Below are positions 45,986-55,285 of a stretch of DNA of 64,000 bases, piece after piece. The notes under the pieces were generated by a model, which saw only the letters and a program-made list of their open reading frames with translations, ran no database searches and was not told the origin of the DNA. Source of the DNA: Acidimicrobiales bacterium. Its GTDB lineage: Bacteria > Actinomycetota > Acidimicrobiia > Acidimicrobiales > Acidimicrobilacustridaceae. The first letter of the stretch is position 1. Each line of letters starts with the position of its first letter. The position numbers were made by a program, and so were the translations under genes. Where the stretch lies: positions 154,882 through 218,881 of the forward strand of contig JAURMR010000035.1 in assembly GCA_030830565.1 (NCBI GenBank), given 5' to 3'.

Positions 45986-48349
45986 TCAGCTGTAACCACC
46001 GGAGAGATCGACGACGAGATGGGTTTGGTTCTGCGTGCGTACACAGATCTGGCCTGCGCTCGGACCGCTCGTTCCAACGGGCACGACCACGTGTGCAGCT
46101 TTGGTTTGTCCTGTCACGAGATTCAACACTGAAGTTTCCGAACCAGGAGCCGGCGGCGACGAACACGGAAAGACCGACACCCAGCCAGGTGCACGCGCAT
46201 CAGTTGCGGTCACATTCACTTCCACCGCTGTCGATCCGTTTGCAGCTTTCCCAGCACCAGTGACTTGTACAGGCACCGTTTGTCCCGCATCAATGAGACC
46301 GATTGAAGTCCGCGAATCGAAGACCCGGAGTGGCACTGCAATGTTGAGCCGTTGCCCCGATGAACCGACATAACCAAAGACATCGACAATGACGTTGGCT
46401 CGAAACTGCGAAAACACACAGATCGATCCCGTTTGGGAGAGCGGGACAATTGCTCCGTTCCCCGTCGGCCAACTCGGCCCGTAGTTCACGTTCGAAACCA
46501 CCGGCATCGGACCGTCGCATTGCCACGCCGTCAGATAGCCAGTTCCACTAGCGCCATCGGCAGTCAGGCTGACGAGCGCTGCAGTTGCTCCCGCAGGCAC
46601 CCCTGCGAGACCCGTGATCGGCACCTGCACCCAATTACCCGCTGACACGGGAGTGCTTTGACGTGTATCGACGACACGAGTCGGTGTCACCGGAGTAACA
46701 GCGTCGGTTTCGGCAGAGTCGTACCGACCTTGCAGGTCAACGATGAGATGGGTTGAGGCCTGCGAAAAGAAACAGACTTTTCGGCTTGCATTCACGCGAA
46801 CGGTCACCAAATTCGTTGAGACGACTCCCGGTGTGTAATTCAACGTTGAAGCAACAGGTGGTTCACCGCAGGCATAGGCAGTGAGGTAGCCAGGCTTCTC
46901 TGCGCCGTCGACAGTGACATTCATCGTCACTGCCGTCGTGGTTGGCGTGGACAATGAGGTCAGATCGAGAGCAAACACCTCGCCCGACTCAAGCGCTCGA
47001 ACTGATGTCGCCCCAACTGCATATCGAGTGTCGAGAACGCGGAGTGGTGGAGCGGCCACATACCCACTCGACAGAGCCGTTCCGACCGGACCCGGTTCAT
47101 GTGAAAACGCGAGTCCGCCTGGAGTTTCATAGATTCGATCAACTACAAGCCGACGCTGGTTACCGGGGTAACTCGGAGCAAGATCTTCCGCCCAGTAGTG
47201 ATTCGCTACGTACACACCACCATTTGCACCGCGGAAGGCCGACGAACCACCGATCCCCTTCATGCCGGCTCGCGCATTCATGACCTGGCCCGAACCGACA
47301 CGGGTGCAGATCGGTGTCCAGCTGAACTGCAGCGGTCCACATTTCGCCATTGCCATTGAATAACCGTCGGAGTTCCACAAGCCACCCGAGTAGAAGAGGG
47401 TCGGGACGCCGTCTGAAAGCCGCGCCATTGACGGGTTCTCCGCAACACCGTGTTCCCATTCGGCCCCGGCACTCATCAGATACACGGGCACACTTCCCGC
47501 CGCCCATCCCGCGTTCTGCGCACTCGTCAACGAAATCTCTCGGGCCCAGATCGACGACCAGTAACTGCCGGCAAGACCTTGGTCCTGCCACAGCAACCAG
47601 TTCTTTCCCGTCACTGTGTCGGTGAAAACATACGGATCAATAACTCCGAGTGGTGTCTCCGAACAGAACATTTGTTGTGGGTTTGTGTAGGGCCCATCAG
47701 GACTCTGACTTGTTGCGAAGTCGATGCAGTGAGTGCCGAATTCATTCACGCGAAGTGCATAGAACATCACCCATGCGCTTGTTCCATTCCCTGACAACTT
47801 CGCAACGGTTGGCCCCCACAACTGGTCAGGGAACCTCGGATCACCCGAAGTCCATGAGTTTCCAACGGGTGAGGGATCCGGAAGCGCGTCGTGAAACTGA
47901 CCATTGGCATTTTGAATCGTGTGTGAGGTGCGCGCTGTCCACGTCACAAGATCGGTCGACCACATCACCGGCACGTACACGCCACCAGTCGTCGTGGAGA
48001 ACGCGTAGTACTTCTGCGTAACCGAATCCCAAACGACATCTGGATCGGGGAAGTTCTGGGCGTACACCGCTCCAGGAGTGAAATATGGCGCGCCGACGAA
48101 CGAAGGTCGGAGCTCCTGTTCCTGCGCTGCCGCATGAGGAACCTCTGCCAACCGGACAGTTGTGCCGAAGGCGAATGCGAACACCACAACAAGACTTGCG
48201 ACGCGAGCAGCAAGCGGAATGCGGCTGCGCTGTATGCGCGGCCCGGAGCACAAGGGGGATGCCGTCATATGAGGAGCCACAGAAGGATGTGGTGACCGAA
48301 ACGGTACTGCCCACCTCGCCAAAGAAATCATCGGGTTTGCTCTCGCCAT
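45986..48349 (-). CDS. Secreted GH43-like arabinan/xylan-active protein with three LDTR domains
   Basis: About 787 residues. The start is uncertain; the ATG at 48349 is used, and a TTG at 48367 is possible. A long basic N-terminus ends in a signal segment (SLVVVFAFAFGTTVRLAEVPHAAA). The GH43 five-blade fold is suggested by NFPDPDVVWD (base Asp), VIDPYVFTD (Asp) and EHGVAENPSMA (acid Glu). From about residue 430 come three LDTR-type domains (RVLDTR, RVVDTR, RVFDSR), each ending in a VDL or VDVFG motif. It should cut plant or algal arabinose- or xylose-containing polymers; the substrate is inferred only from the fold. Confidence 0.8.
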   Translation of the reverse strand: MARANPMISLARWAVPFRSPHPSVAPHMTASPLCSGPRIQRSRIPLAARVASLVVVFAFAFGTTVRLAEVPHAAAQEQELRPSFVGAPYFTPGAVYAQNFPDPDVVWDSVTQKYYAFSTTTGGVYVPVMWSTDLVTWTARTSHTIQNANGQFHDALPDPSPVGNSWTSGDPRFPDQLWGPTVAKLSGNGTSAWVMFYALRVNEFGTHCIDFATSQSPDGPYTNPQQMFCSETPLGVIDPYVFTDTVTGKNWLLWQDQGLAGSYWSSIWAREISLTSAQNAGWAAGSVPVYLMSAGAEWEHGVAENPSMARLSDGVPTLFYSGGLWNSDGYSMAMAKCGPLQFSWTPICTRVGSGQVMNARAGMKGIGGSSAFRGANGGVYVANHYWAEDLAPSYPGNQRRLVVDRIYETPGGLAFSHEPGPVGTALSSGYVAAPPLRVLDTRYAVGATSVRALESGEVFALDLTSLSTPTTTAVTMNVTVDGAEKPGYLTAYACGEPPVASTLNYTPGVVSTNLVTVRVNASRKVCFFSQASTHLIVDLQGRYDSAETDAVTPVTPTRVVDTRQSTPVSAGNWVQVPITGLAGVPAGATAALVSLTADGASGTGYLTAWQCDGPMPVVSNVNYGPSWPTGNGAIVPLSQTGSICVFSQFRANVIVDVFGYVGSSGQRLNIAVPLRVFDSRTSIGLIDAGQTVPVQVTGAGKAANGSTAVEVNVTATDARAPGWVSVFPCSSPPAPGSETSVLNLVTGQTKAAHVVVPVGTSGPSAGQICVRTQNQTHLVVDLSGGYS

Positions 48350-48387
48350 GTTGCACTCGAGGCACAAGCCATCAAAGGAGGCACTAG

Positions 48388-49770
48388 GTGAATTCCGGAT
48401 TTGGTTTCGTCAGACCCACCCCGCTGGCCGTACCCTCGACTCCGATGACCAGCGAGCACGAGTTCATATCTGAGGAGGAATTCCGCGGCGAAGCCGAGGA
48501 AGCCCTTCTTGATGGCGATCGGTCGCTCGATGCCGAAGAGATCAATGCTGTTCGGGCGGTGCTACGCAATCGCGACTTCCGCACAATGTGGCTCAGCAGC
48601 CTTGGCTCCACGATCGGGACTTGGATGCAGAACGTCATCCTCGCGGCGTTTGTCTACACCGTTACTCGAAGCGCGTGGCTCGTCAGTCTTGTGGGCTTCT
48701 GCAACCTGGTGCCCCAACTCCTCTTTGCCACCTTCGGCGGGATTATCGCTGACACGTTCAGTCGCAAGAAGCTGATTTTCTGGCTGTCGCTTGAACAAAT
48801 GATCGGCTCGCTCGCCATCGCGTGGATTGTTCGCACGACTGACTTCTCGCGTCCTGCACTTCTCATCGCTGTCTTCGCAGTTGGCACCGGTGCAGCACTC
48901 CAAGGTCCGGTGTTCCTCGCCGTAACGCCATCACTTGTTCCACGCGAACACCTTGCCGGAGCCATCTCGTTGAACTCCGTGAGCATGAACGTGTCACGCG
49001 TTGTTGGCCCCGCCATCGGAGCGGTGCTGTACGTGTGGATTGGCGCGTCGTGGGTGTTCGTTCTGAATGCAGCGACCTACGTGATCATCATGGTTGGCGT
49101 GACTTATGTGAAAGTGCCGACCTTCGAACGCAAAGTTGGCGAAAGCAAACTTGATCGACTCGTCGGTGGTTTCCGATATGTCCGCCAGGACCCAGTCGTC
49201 TTCCGAGCCGTACTAACGGTCTTCATGTTCTCGTTGTTCTGCATGCCATTTGTGGTTCTCTACCCCGCTATCGCTTCTGTTGACTGGAGCGTGTCAACAA
49301 AATCCACGCTGTACGGGTTGCTCTATGCCACCTTCGGATTGGGCGCAGTCATCGGGGCACTGTCGGTCGGCACCGTTCTTGCTGGGCACAAAATCGAACA
49401 TGTCCTTCGAGTGTCATGTGCCCTGTTCGGCATCTCGCTTGCGGCATACATCACCATTCGTGGCCCAGCGCTCGCATTTCCGATTGGCTTCCTTCTTGGC
49501 TTCTTCTATTTCGTTCTCGTCACTTCGCTTTCAACGATCTTTCAGTCACGACTCGACCATTCGATTCGCGGTCGAGTCAGTGCGGTGTGGATGATGTGTT
49601 TCGGTGGCACCGTTCCGGTGGCTGGACTCATCGCTGGCTGGATCGTGAGCCACACAAGCGTAAATACAGTCGTGTACTTCGGCGCTGCTTTCGCTCTCTT
49701 CCTCGCGTGGTTTGCCGATCTTCGACCGCCAGAAGAACGAACATCGCTGCGCGAAACCCTCAGCCGCTAG
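48388..49770 (+). CDS. MFS transporter (MFS_3 / EntS-like)
   Basis: 460 residues, GTG start with an AAAGGAGG ribosome site. An acidic N-terminal tail (TSEHEFISEEEFRGEAEE) precedes about 12 helices. The A-like loop GGIIADTFSRKKLIFW and the ALQGPVFLAVTPSLVPREHLAGAISLNSVSMNVSRVVGPAIGA segment match the MFS_3 family of EntS-type exporters. Its substrate is unknown. It is divergent from the GH43-like gene. Confidence 0.87.
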   Translation: MNSGFGFVRPTPLAVPSTPMTSEHEFISEEEFRGEAEEALLDGDRSLDAEEINAVRAVLRNRDFRTMWLSSLGSTIGTWMQNVILAAFVYTVTRSAWLVSLVGFCNLVPQLLFATFGGIIADTFSRKKLIFWLSLEQMIGSLAIAWIVRTTDFSRPALLIAVFAVGTGAALQGPVFLAVTPSLVPREHLAGAISLNSVSMNVSRVVGPAIGAVLYVWIGASWVFVLNAATYVIIMVGVTYVKVPTFERKVGESKLDRLVGGFRYVRQDPVVFRAVLTVFMFSLFCMPFVVLYPAIASVDWSVSTKSTLYGLLYATFGLGAVIGALSVGTVLAGHKIEHVLRVSCALFGISLAAYITIRGPALAFPIGFLLGFFYFVLVTSLSTIFQSRLDHSIRGRVSAVWMMCFGGTVPVAGLIAGWIVSHTSVNTVVYFGAAFALFLAWFADLRPPEERTSLRETLSR

Positions 49771-49804
49771 AAACCTCGCTCTTTGTAACTCGCAGGTTGG
49801 GCGA

Positions 49805-51121
49805 TCACTCAGCAAGAAGCGCCGAAGCAAGACGTTCAAGACCCGCGACGCGACTGCCCTTCACTAAGACCGAATCGTCATCGCCTAACTGCCCGAGAGC
49901 CGCGACTGCTTCATCAATCGTGGACACGGCGTGAACCGCAGCGCCCCCATACTCATCAGTGCGAAATGCGATCAGCCGAATTCCGAGTTCTTGCGCAACC
50001 GATGCCACGTGGGCATGAGCTGCAGCGCTTTCCGCACCGAGTTCAGCCATTGGTCCGAGTACCGCGTGATGGCGAGCGGTTGGCAACTGCGCAACCGAAC
50101 GAAGTGCGGCTTCCATTGATGCAGGTCCTGCGTTGTATGCGTCGTTCAGAACCCGGGCACCTGTGCGTGAGAGATGCAGTTCCATCCTCCAAGGCGAAAG
50201 CGAGGCCTGCTCTAGCCCGTCGACAACGTCGGACATTGGAACATCCCACAGCAACGACAACGCAGCTGCGGCAAGCGCGTTCCCGACCTGATGCACGCCG
50301 CGCACGCCAAGACGGATTGGGACATTCCCCCACTCCGACTGCAGATCGAACCGAATGCGCAGGTCGTCCTCAATCACAATGTTGGTGGCTCGGACATCTC
50401 CGCCAGCCATCCCAAAAGTTATTGCGCGAGCTGATGTCCGCTTCGCCATATCGGCGACCCGAGGATTGTCGGCATTGAGAAGCGCAAACCCTGATGCGGG
50501 CAGTGCCTCAACAAGCTCGCCCTTCGCTCGCGCAATGTCGTCAAGCCCGCCCATGAATTCCGAATGAGCCAGTTCTATTGCGGTAACGACTGCGACCGTT
50601 GGTTGCGCGATCGCGCAGAGATCAGCGATGTGGCCATCGCCTCGCGCACCCATCTCGACGATTGTCACTTCCGTATCCCCTGATGCATTCACCAGCGTGA
50701 GTGGCACACCGAGTTCGTTATTGAAACTTTTTTCGTTTGCCGTCGTGACGAAGCGACGCGCCAAAACTCCAGCAGCAAGGTCCTTACTGGATGTCTTACC
50801 AACCGACCCAGTGATTCCAGCAACGCGATCTGGCAGACGACGGCGGGCCGCACGTCCAAGCGCTGCGAAGGCAGCCTCAACATCTGCGACTTCAATAGTG
50901 GTCAGCCCTTCGACCGAACCGCGAGCACTGAGCGTCGCTGCCGCCCCGCCGTGAACTGCGGCATCAATGAAGTCGTGACCATCCCGTTCACCGCGAACAG
51001 GAACGAAGAGTTGTCCAGGCTGGATCAAACGTGAATCAAAGGTGGCGCCGGTGACCCTGACATCAGGTCCCGTAAGAGTTCCGCCCACAATGGCGGCGAT
51101 GTCTGCGGCCTGAAATTCCAC
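49805..51121 (-). CDS. murF: UDP-N-acetylmuramoyl-tripeptide--D-alanyl-D-alanine ligase
   Basis: 438 residues. The N-terminal Mur domain (FDSRLIQPGQLFVPVRGERDGHDF) leads to the ATP-binding GITGSVGKTSSKD (about 103-113), EMGARGDGHIADLC, and a C-terminal domain starting NDAYNAGPASMEAALRSV. It adds D-Ala-D-Ala to the UDP-MurNAc tripeptide. It is divergent from ddl, which makes that dipeptide, across a 57-base gap; the usual mur/dcw cluster is not here. Confidence 0.92.
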   Translation of the reverse strand: MEFQAADIAAIVGGTLTGPDVRVTGATFDSRLIQPGQLFVPVRGERDGHDFIDAAVHGGAAATLSARGSVEGLTTIEVADVEAAFAALGRAARRRLPDRVAGITGSVGKTSSKDLAAGVLARRFVTTANEKSFNNELGVPLTLVNASGDTEVTIVEMGARGDGHIADLCAIAQPTVAVVTAIELAHSEFMGGLDDIARAKGELVEALPASGFALLNADNPRVADMAKRTSARAITFGMAGGDVRATNIVIEDDLRIRFDLQSEWGNVPIRLGVRGVHQVGNALAAAALSLLWDVPMSDVVDGLEQASLSPWRMELHLSRTGARVLNDAYNAGPASMEAALRSVAQLPTARHHAVLGPMAELGAESAAAHAHVASVAQELGIRLIAFRTDEYGGAAVHAVSTIDEAVAALGQLGDDDSVLVKGSRVAGLERLASALLAE

Positions 51122-51178
51122 GATGTCACCCTACGGGACGTCAATCGGGTGGACGGTCGCCGCACTACGGTTCGTGCC

Positions 51179-52234
51179 ATGTCCAGCCCGGATCGCACTC
51201 GTCTCGTCGTCTTGTTCGGCGGCCAATCTGCTGAACACGACGTTTCTCGGGTGACTGCTCGACACGTCCTAGCCGCCGCCGACCCAAACCGCTATGACCT
51301 TGTTGCTATCGGCATCACTCGCGACGGCGAATGGGTGGAGTGCTCAAGCGACGTCTCCTCATTTGGCGACGCCCTGGAGATCGCCGGCGACAAAGTGGAC
51401 CCGTTCTCGGCGCTTACCGCCGGCTCGGTCGTCTTCCCACTGCTTCACGGACCCATGGGCGAAGACGGAACGCTCCAGGGCCTGCTTGAACTTGCCGGCG
51501 TTCCCTTTGTTGGCTCAGCAGTCCTCGGCTCGTCAGTATCGATGGACAAGATCATCGCCAAGCGTCTTGCAGACGCTGAAGGAATCGCGCAAACCAAATG
51601 GCGCGGCATGCACGCCGCCGAACTTACAGGTCCTGCGAGCGAGGCCGTACTTGATGGTCTCGCCGACGAACTTGGGTTCCCGATGTTCGTGAAGCCTGCA
51701 AACATGGGTTCCTCAATCGGCGTTTCAAGGGTGAACGAACGCGGGCAATTGCGCGCAGCAATCGACGATGCGCTTCGATACGACGAATGGCTCGTTCTTG
51801 AAGAGGGCGTTGTGGCTCGCGAGATCGAAGTAGCCGTTTTAGGCCACACGGTCTCACCGCGAGCTTCGGTGCCGGGCGAAATCGTCCCCGGCGCAGATTT
51901 CTACGACTACGAAGACAAATACACCGACGGCGTGGCGCAACTTCATATACCCGCACCACTTTCAGAAGCCGAAGCCGCTCAAGTGCGCGAACTCGCATGC
52001 CGAGTCTTTCGGGCGTACCGCGCCGAGGGCTTGTCTCGCGTTGATTTCTTCTTTGAGAACCCGGGTCGTGGTTGGTTGCTCAATGAAATCAACACGATTC
52101 CGGGTTTCACTCCGATTTCGATGTACCCGCAGATGTGGCAAGCAAGCGGCCTCCCTTACCGAACCCTCATCGACGAACTCGTTGGCCTGGCAATTGAGCG
52201 CCATGCCACCGTTTCTCGCTACCGCAACGCCTGA
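51179..52234 (+). CDS. ddl: D-alanine--D-alanine ligase
   Basis: 351 residues from the ATG at 51179 (a GTG at 51149 is possible). ATP-grasp motifs are clear: LFGGQSAEHDVS, LHGPMGEDGTLQGLLE, MFVKPANMGSSIGVSRV, EIEVAVLG and NEINTIPGFTPISMYP. It joins two D-alanines for the cell wall, feeding MurF next door. It overlaps the convergent tetR gene by 16 bases. Confidence 0.93.
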   Translation: MSSPDRTRLVVLFGGQSAEHDVSRVTARHVLAAADPNRYDLVAIGITRDGEWVECSSDVSSFGDALEIAGDKVDPFSALTAGSVVFPLLHGPMGEDGTLQGLLELAGVPFVGSAVLGSSVSMDKIIAKRLADAEGIAQTKWRGMHAAELTGPASEAVLDGLADELGFPMFVKPANMGSSIGVSRVNERGQLRAAIDDALRYDEWLVLEEGVVAREIEVAVLGHTVSPRASVPGEIVPGADFYDYEDKYTDGVAQLHIPAPLSEAEAAQVRELACRVFRAYRAEGLSRVDFFFENPGRGWLLNEINTIPGFTPISMYPQMWQASGLPYRTLIDELVGLAIERHATVSRYRNA

Positions 52235-52869
52235 GATCTGGCGAAGTCCGGCGCAACCATCGCCGCATAGAGAAACGACAAGAGTTCGCGTCGGCGCACA
52301 ACCGTGCTTCGCAACGTTGGTGCAATGCCAACAGCACGCAACACTTCAACTTCCGTTGCCGTGCCAAGCACCGTCGAGTAGGCCGACACCAGCAACAAGC
52401 CTGGATCGCATCGACGAATGCGACCAGCGTCCATCTCGCGTTCGAAATACGCAGTAGCTCTCGAAACGAATGGTTCGAGATCAGCAGTGACGCGAAGGGA
52501 CGCGTCGCCACCAATTCGACTGATTTCGCGAATGAAGCCCAGGAGTTCAGGCCGACGCATTGCAACGCGAAAGATCCGCCGCACAATCGACTCGACTCGG
52601 CTCCAACCCGAACCATCTTCAGAGAGTGCTCCGTCGAATTCAATGATGAGCTCGAGAGCCGCCCGATCGATGACGGCATCAAGAAGGGCTCGCTTTGAGG
52701 ACCAGTGATAGAGGATCGCCTGTTTCGTAATTCCAAGATCGGCCGCCAAATCATCAAGCGAGACCGAATCGAACCCCTTCGTGCCGAACGATTCGAGGGC
52801 CACAGCCAGAATTCGATCCTCGGTGGCCCGTGTGCGAGCAGCTCGGGATCCCTTGGGAGGACTGGTCAT
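52219..52869 (-). CDS. TetR-family regulator of the adjacent lipid operon (inferred)
   Basis: 216 residues from the ATG at 52869 (MTSPPKGSRAARTRATEDRIL). The HTH is SLDDLAADLGITKQAILYHWSSKRALLDAV, typical of TetR, followed by an all-helical ligand-binding domain. A perfect TTACCA-AG-TGGTAA palindrome lies between it and the divergent operon. The placement suggests that it represses the operon and itself; the ligand is unknown, though an acyl-CoA would fit the genes. Confidence 0.85.
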   Translation of the reverse strand: MTSPPKGSRAARTRATEDRILAVALESFGTKGFDSVSLDDLAADLGITKQAILYHWSSKRALLDAVIDRAALELIIEFDGALSEDGSGWSRVESIVRRIFRVAMRRPELLGFIREISRIGGDASLRVTADLEPFVSRATAYFEREMDAGRIRRCDPGLLLVSAYSTVLGTATEVEVLRAVGIAPTLRSTVVRRRELLSFLYAAMVAPDFARSQALR

Positions 52870-52903
52870 AGCAAGGGCCATGACCAAAGTGTAGACGGTT
52901 CAC

Positions 52904-52917
52904 TTACCAAGTGGTAA
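52904..52917. promoter_or_regulatory. Palindromic operator in the tetR/operon gap
   Basis: TTACCA-AG-TGGTAA has perfect six-base arms. It is centred in the 58-base gap between the divergent tetR and operon starts, ending 10 bases before the GTG at 52928. Confidence 0.7.
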
Positions 52918-52927
52918 ACATTTGCCC

Positions 52928-55285
52928 GTGATTCGTGACGCACTGGCCGGCAAACGGCTGTTCATCACCGGCACCACCGGTTTCCTTGGCACCAACCTCC
53001 TTGAGCGACTCCTCCGCTCGGTGCCCGATTGCGACATCGTGCTGCTGGTACGTCCCGGCCGACGCTCCACCGTTGAACAGCGCGTGTCGCGAGAAATCCT
53101 GAAGAACGACGCGTTTGATCGCTTGCGCGCCGAACTCGGCAAAGACGGATTCGCGGAAATGACTGCCCGCCGCATCACGTCAGTAGCCGGAGACGTTGGT
53201 CGCGACGGTCTTGGTCTCGACGAAGCGGGCAGAGCCGTTCTCGCCTCCTGCGACATCATCATCCACTCGGCAGCAACGGTGAGCTTCGATTCGCCGCTGG
53301 ACTCCGCAGTTGAAGTCAACCTTCTTGGCCCAACGCGCATTGCGGCGGTGTGTAACGAACTCGGGATAACCCCACATCTCGTTGCCGTTTCCACCTGCTA
53401 CGTCGCTGGCAACCACCGCGGCGCTGCTCCCGAACAACTTGTCGATGAAAGTCATTTCTTCATCGACGTCGACTGGCGCGCTGAAGTTGAAGGCGCACGC
53501 CGTGCACGTCGCGATGCTGAAGCCGAAAGCCGTACACCCGAGAAGCTTGCCGAATTCCGTTCGCAAGCGAATCGTGAACTTGGTGCCGCTGGCACTCCCC
53601 TCCTTGCTGAGAAGACCGAACAACTTCGTGACCGTTGGGTCTCCGATCGCATGGTGGAAACTGGGCGGGCTCGTGCCGCATCACTTGGTTGGCCCGACGC
53701 GTACGCCTACACAAAGGCTCTCGGTGAACGAGCGCTTGTCGAAACTCACGGCGATGTTCCCGTCAGCATCGTGCGACCATCAATCATCGAGTCGGCACTC
53801 GCTGAACCCGTTCCAGGTTGGATCCGCGGCTTCCGCATGGCAGAGCCGATCATCATCAGTTACGCACGCGGACTTCTTAAAGAATTCCCCGGTGTTCCCG
53901 AAGGCGTCGTCGACGTCATTCCCGTTGACCTTGTTTCTGCGGCGATCATCGCCGTGGCCGCGAAAGGACCGGAACCCGAACCCGAGGTTGTGCAGGTCGC
54001 ATCGGGCTCACAGAACCCGCTGCACTACCGCCGTTTGGTGAATCTCGTAAGCGCATGGTTCCAACAGCGCCCGCTGTATGACACCAAAGGCCAACCCATC
54101 ATCGTCCCGACTTGGTCCTTCCCCGGCCGCGGTCGCGTCAAAGGCCAACTTGAACGAGCAACGAAAACGCTGGGCCGCGCCGAAAGCATCCTTGGTGCAC
54201 TCCCCTTGCGCGGCAAGCAAGCCGAATGGGGTGCAGCGGTTGAAGAAAAGCGCGAAGAAGCCGAGCGCGCGCTCGGCTATGTCGAGATTTATGGCGCGTA
54301 TGCCGAATGCGAAGCCATTTACGGACTCGATCGCTTGCTTGCACTTTGGGACAACCAGACACCCGAAGATCAGCGCGACTTTTGCTTCGACCCACGGGTT
54401 ATTGAATGGGACGAGTTCGTTAACGAAATCCATTTGCCATCGGTTGTAAAGGCAGCACGAGTTCGGACAACGCCGGGCGGCAAGATCGGCCCGACCCGAG
54501 CCGATCGCTTGCGTGGCCAGATTCTCGCCCCCGAACGCCAACTCGCTGCGTTCGATCTTGAGAACACGCTCATCGCCTCAAACGTGGTCGCCAGTTACGC
54601 GTTCCTCGCAACTCGACGCATGCCCGCCGACCAACGGCTTCGCTTCATCGGCAAGATGATCGCCGAGGGGCCCAAGCTGCTTTCGCTTGACCGCAAAGAC
54701 CGCACCGACTTCCTTCGGTTCTTTTACCGCCGATACGACGGTGCGCCGTTGCAGCAGATCGAAGAGGACTCGGCCGAGATGTTTAGCCGACTGATTCTTT
54801 CGAAGTCGTTCCCCGAAGCGATTCGTCGAGTGAGGGAACACAAAGCTGCTGGACATCGCACCGTTCTCATCACCGGAGCGCTCAGCTTTGTTGTGAAGCC
54901 GCTCACTCCTCTTTTCGACGACATCATCGCCGCCGAAATGAGTGTGACAAACGGTCGCTACGACGGAGAACTTCGAAATGTTCCGCCCACAGGTGAAACG
55001 CGAGCACAGGTGTTACGTGACTACGCCACCTCTCACGGTTTGAGCCTGAGTGAAACGGTCGCCTATGCCGACAGCACTTCCGATCTTCCGATGCTCGAGG
55101 CTGTTGGATTCCCCGTAGCGGTGAACCCTGAAACTCGTCTCGCCACTCTTGCCCGCAAGCGCGGCTGGTTGGTGGAGAACTTCTCGAAGGCTCCAGGTTC
55201 CCCGCGTCGACTCATCCCAATTGGACCGCGGCGCACCGCAAACGGCGGCCTCGCCAATCCGCTTGTTCCTGGAGGCACGGCATGA
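52928..55285 (+). CDS. Fatty acyl reductase-like SDR fused to a HAD-IB domain
   Basis: 785 residues from the GTG at 52928; the track uses a TTG two codons earlier. The first 480 residues are an extended SDR of the male-sterility/FAR type: LFITGTTGFLGTNLLERLL, HSAATVSFDSPL, VSTCYVAG, and YAYTKALGE with Tyr and Lys. Residues from about 530 are a HAD-IB phosphatase-like domain: AFDLENTLIAS, LITGALSF, and YADSTSDLPMLEAVG. The second acid of the usual DxDxT motif is Glu here. The SDR part may reduce an acyl-CoA to an aldehyde or alcohol. It is the first gene of a four-gene operon, and its stop overlaps the next start by four bases. Confidence 0.85.
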   Translation: MIRDALAGKRLFITGTTGFLGTNLLERLLRSVPDCDIVLLVRPGRRSTVEQRVSREILKNDAFDRLRAELGKDGFAEMTARRITSVAGDVGRDGLGLDEAGRAVLASCDIIIHSAATVSFDSPLDSAVEVNLLGPTRIAAVCNELGITPHLVAVSTCYVAGNHRGAAPEQLVDESHFFIDVDWRAEVEGARRARRDAEAESRTPEKLAEFRSQANRELGAAGTPLLAEKTEQLRDRWVSDRMVETGRARAASLGWPDAYAYTKALGERALVETHGDVPVSIVRPSIIESALAEPVPGWIRGFRMAEPIIISYARGLLKEFPGVPEGVVDVIPVDLVSAAIIAVAAKGPEPEPEVVQVASGSQNPLHYRRLVNLVSAWFQQRPLYDTKGQPIIVPTWSFPGRGRVKGQLERATKTLGRAESILGALPLRGKQAEWGAAVEEKREEAERALGYVEIYGAYAECEAIYGLDRLLALWDNQTPEDQRDFCFDPRVIEWDEFVNEIHLPSVVKAARVRTTPGGKIGPTRADRLRGQILAPERQLAAFDLENTLIASNVVASYAFLATRRMPADQRLRFIGKMIAEGPKLLSLDRKDRTDFLRFFYRRYDGAPLQQIEEDSAEMFSRLILSKSFPEAIRRVREHKAAGHRTVLITGALSFVVKPLTPLFDDIIAAEMSVTNGRYDGELRNVPPTGETRAQVLRDYATSHGLSLSETVAYADSTSDLPMLEAVGFPVAVNPETRLATLARKRGWLVENFSKAPGSPRRLIPIGPRRTANGGLANPLVPGGTA

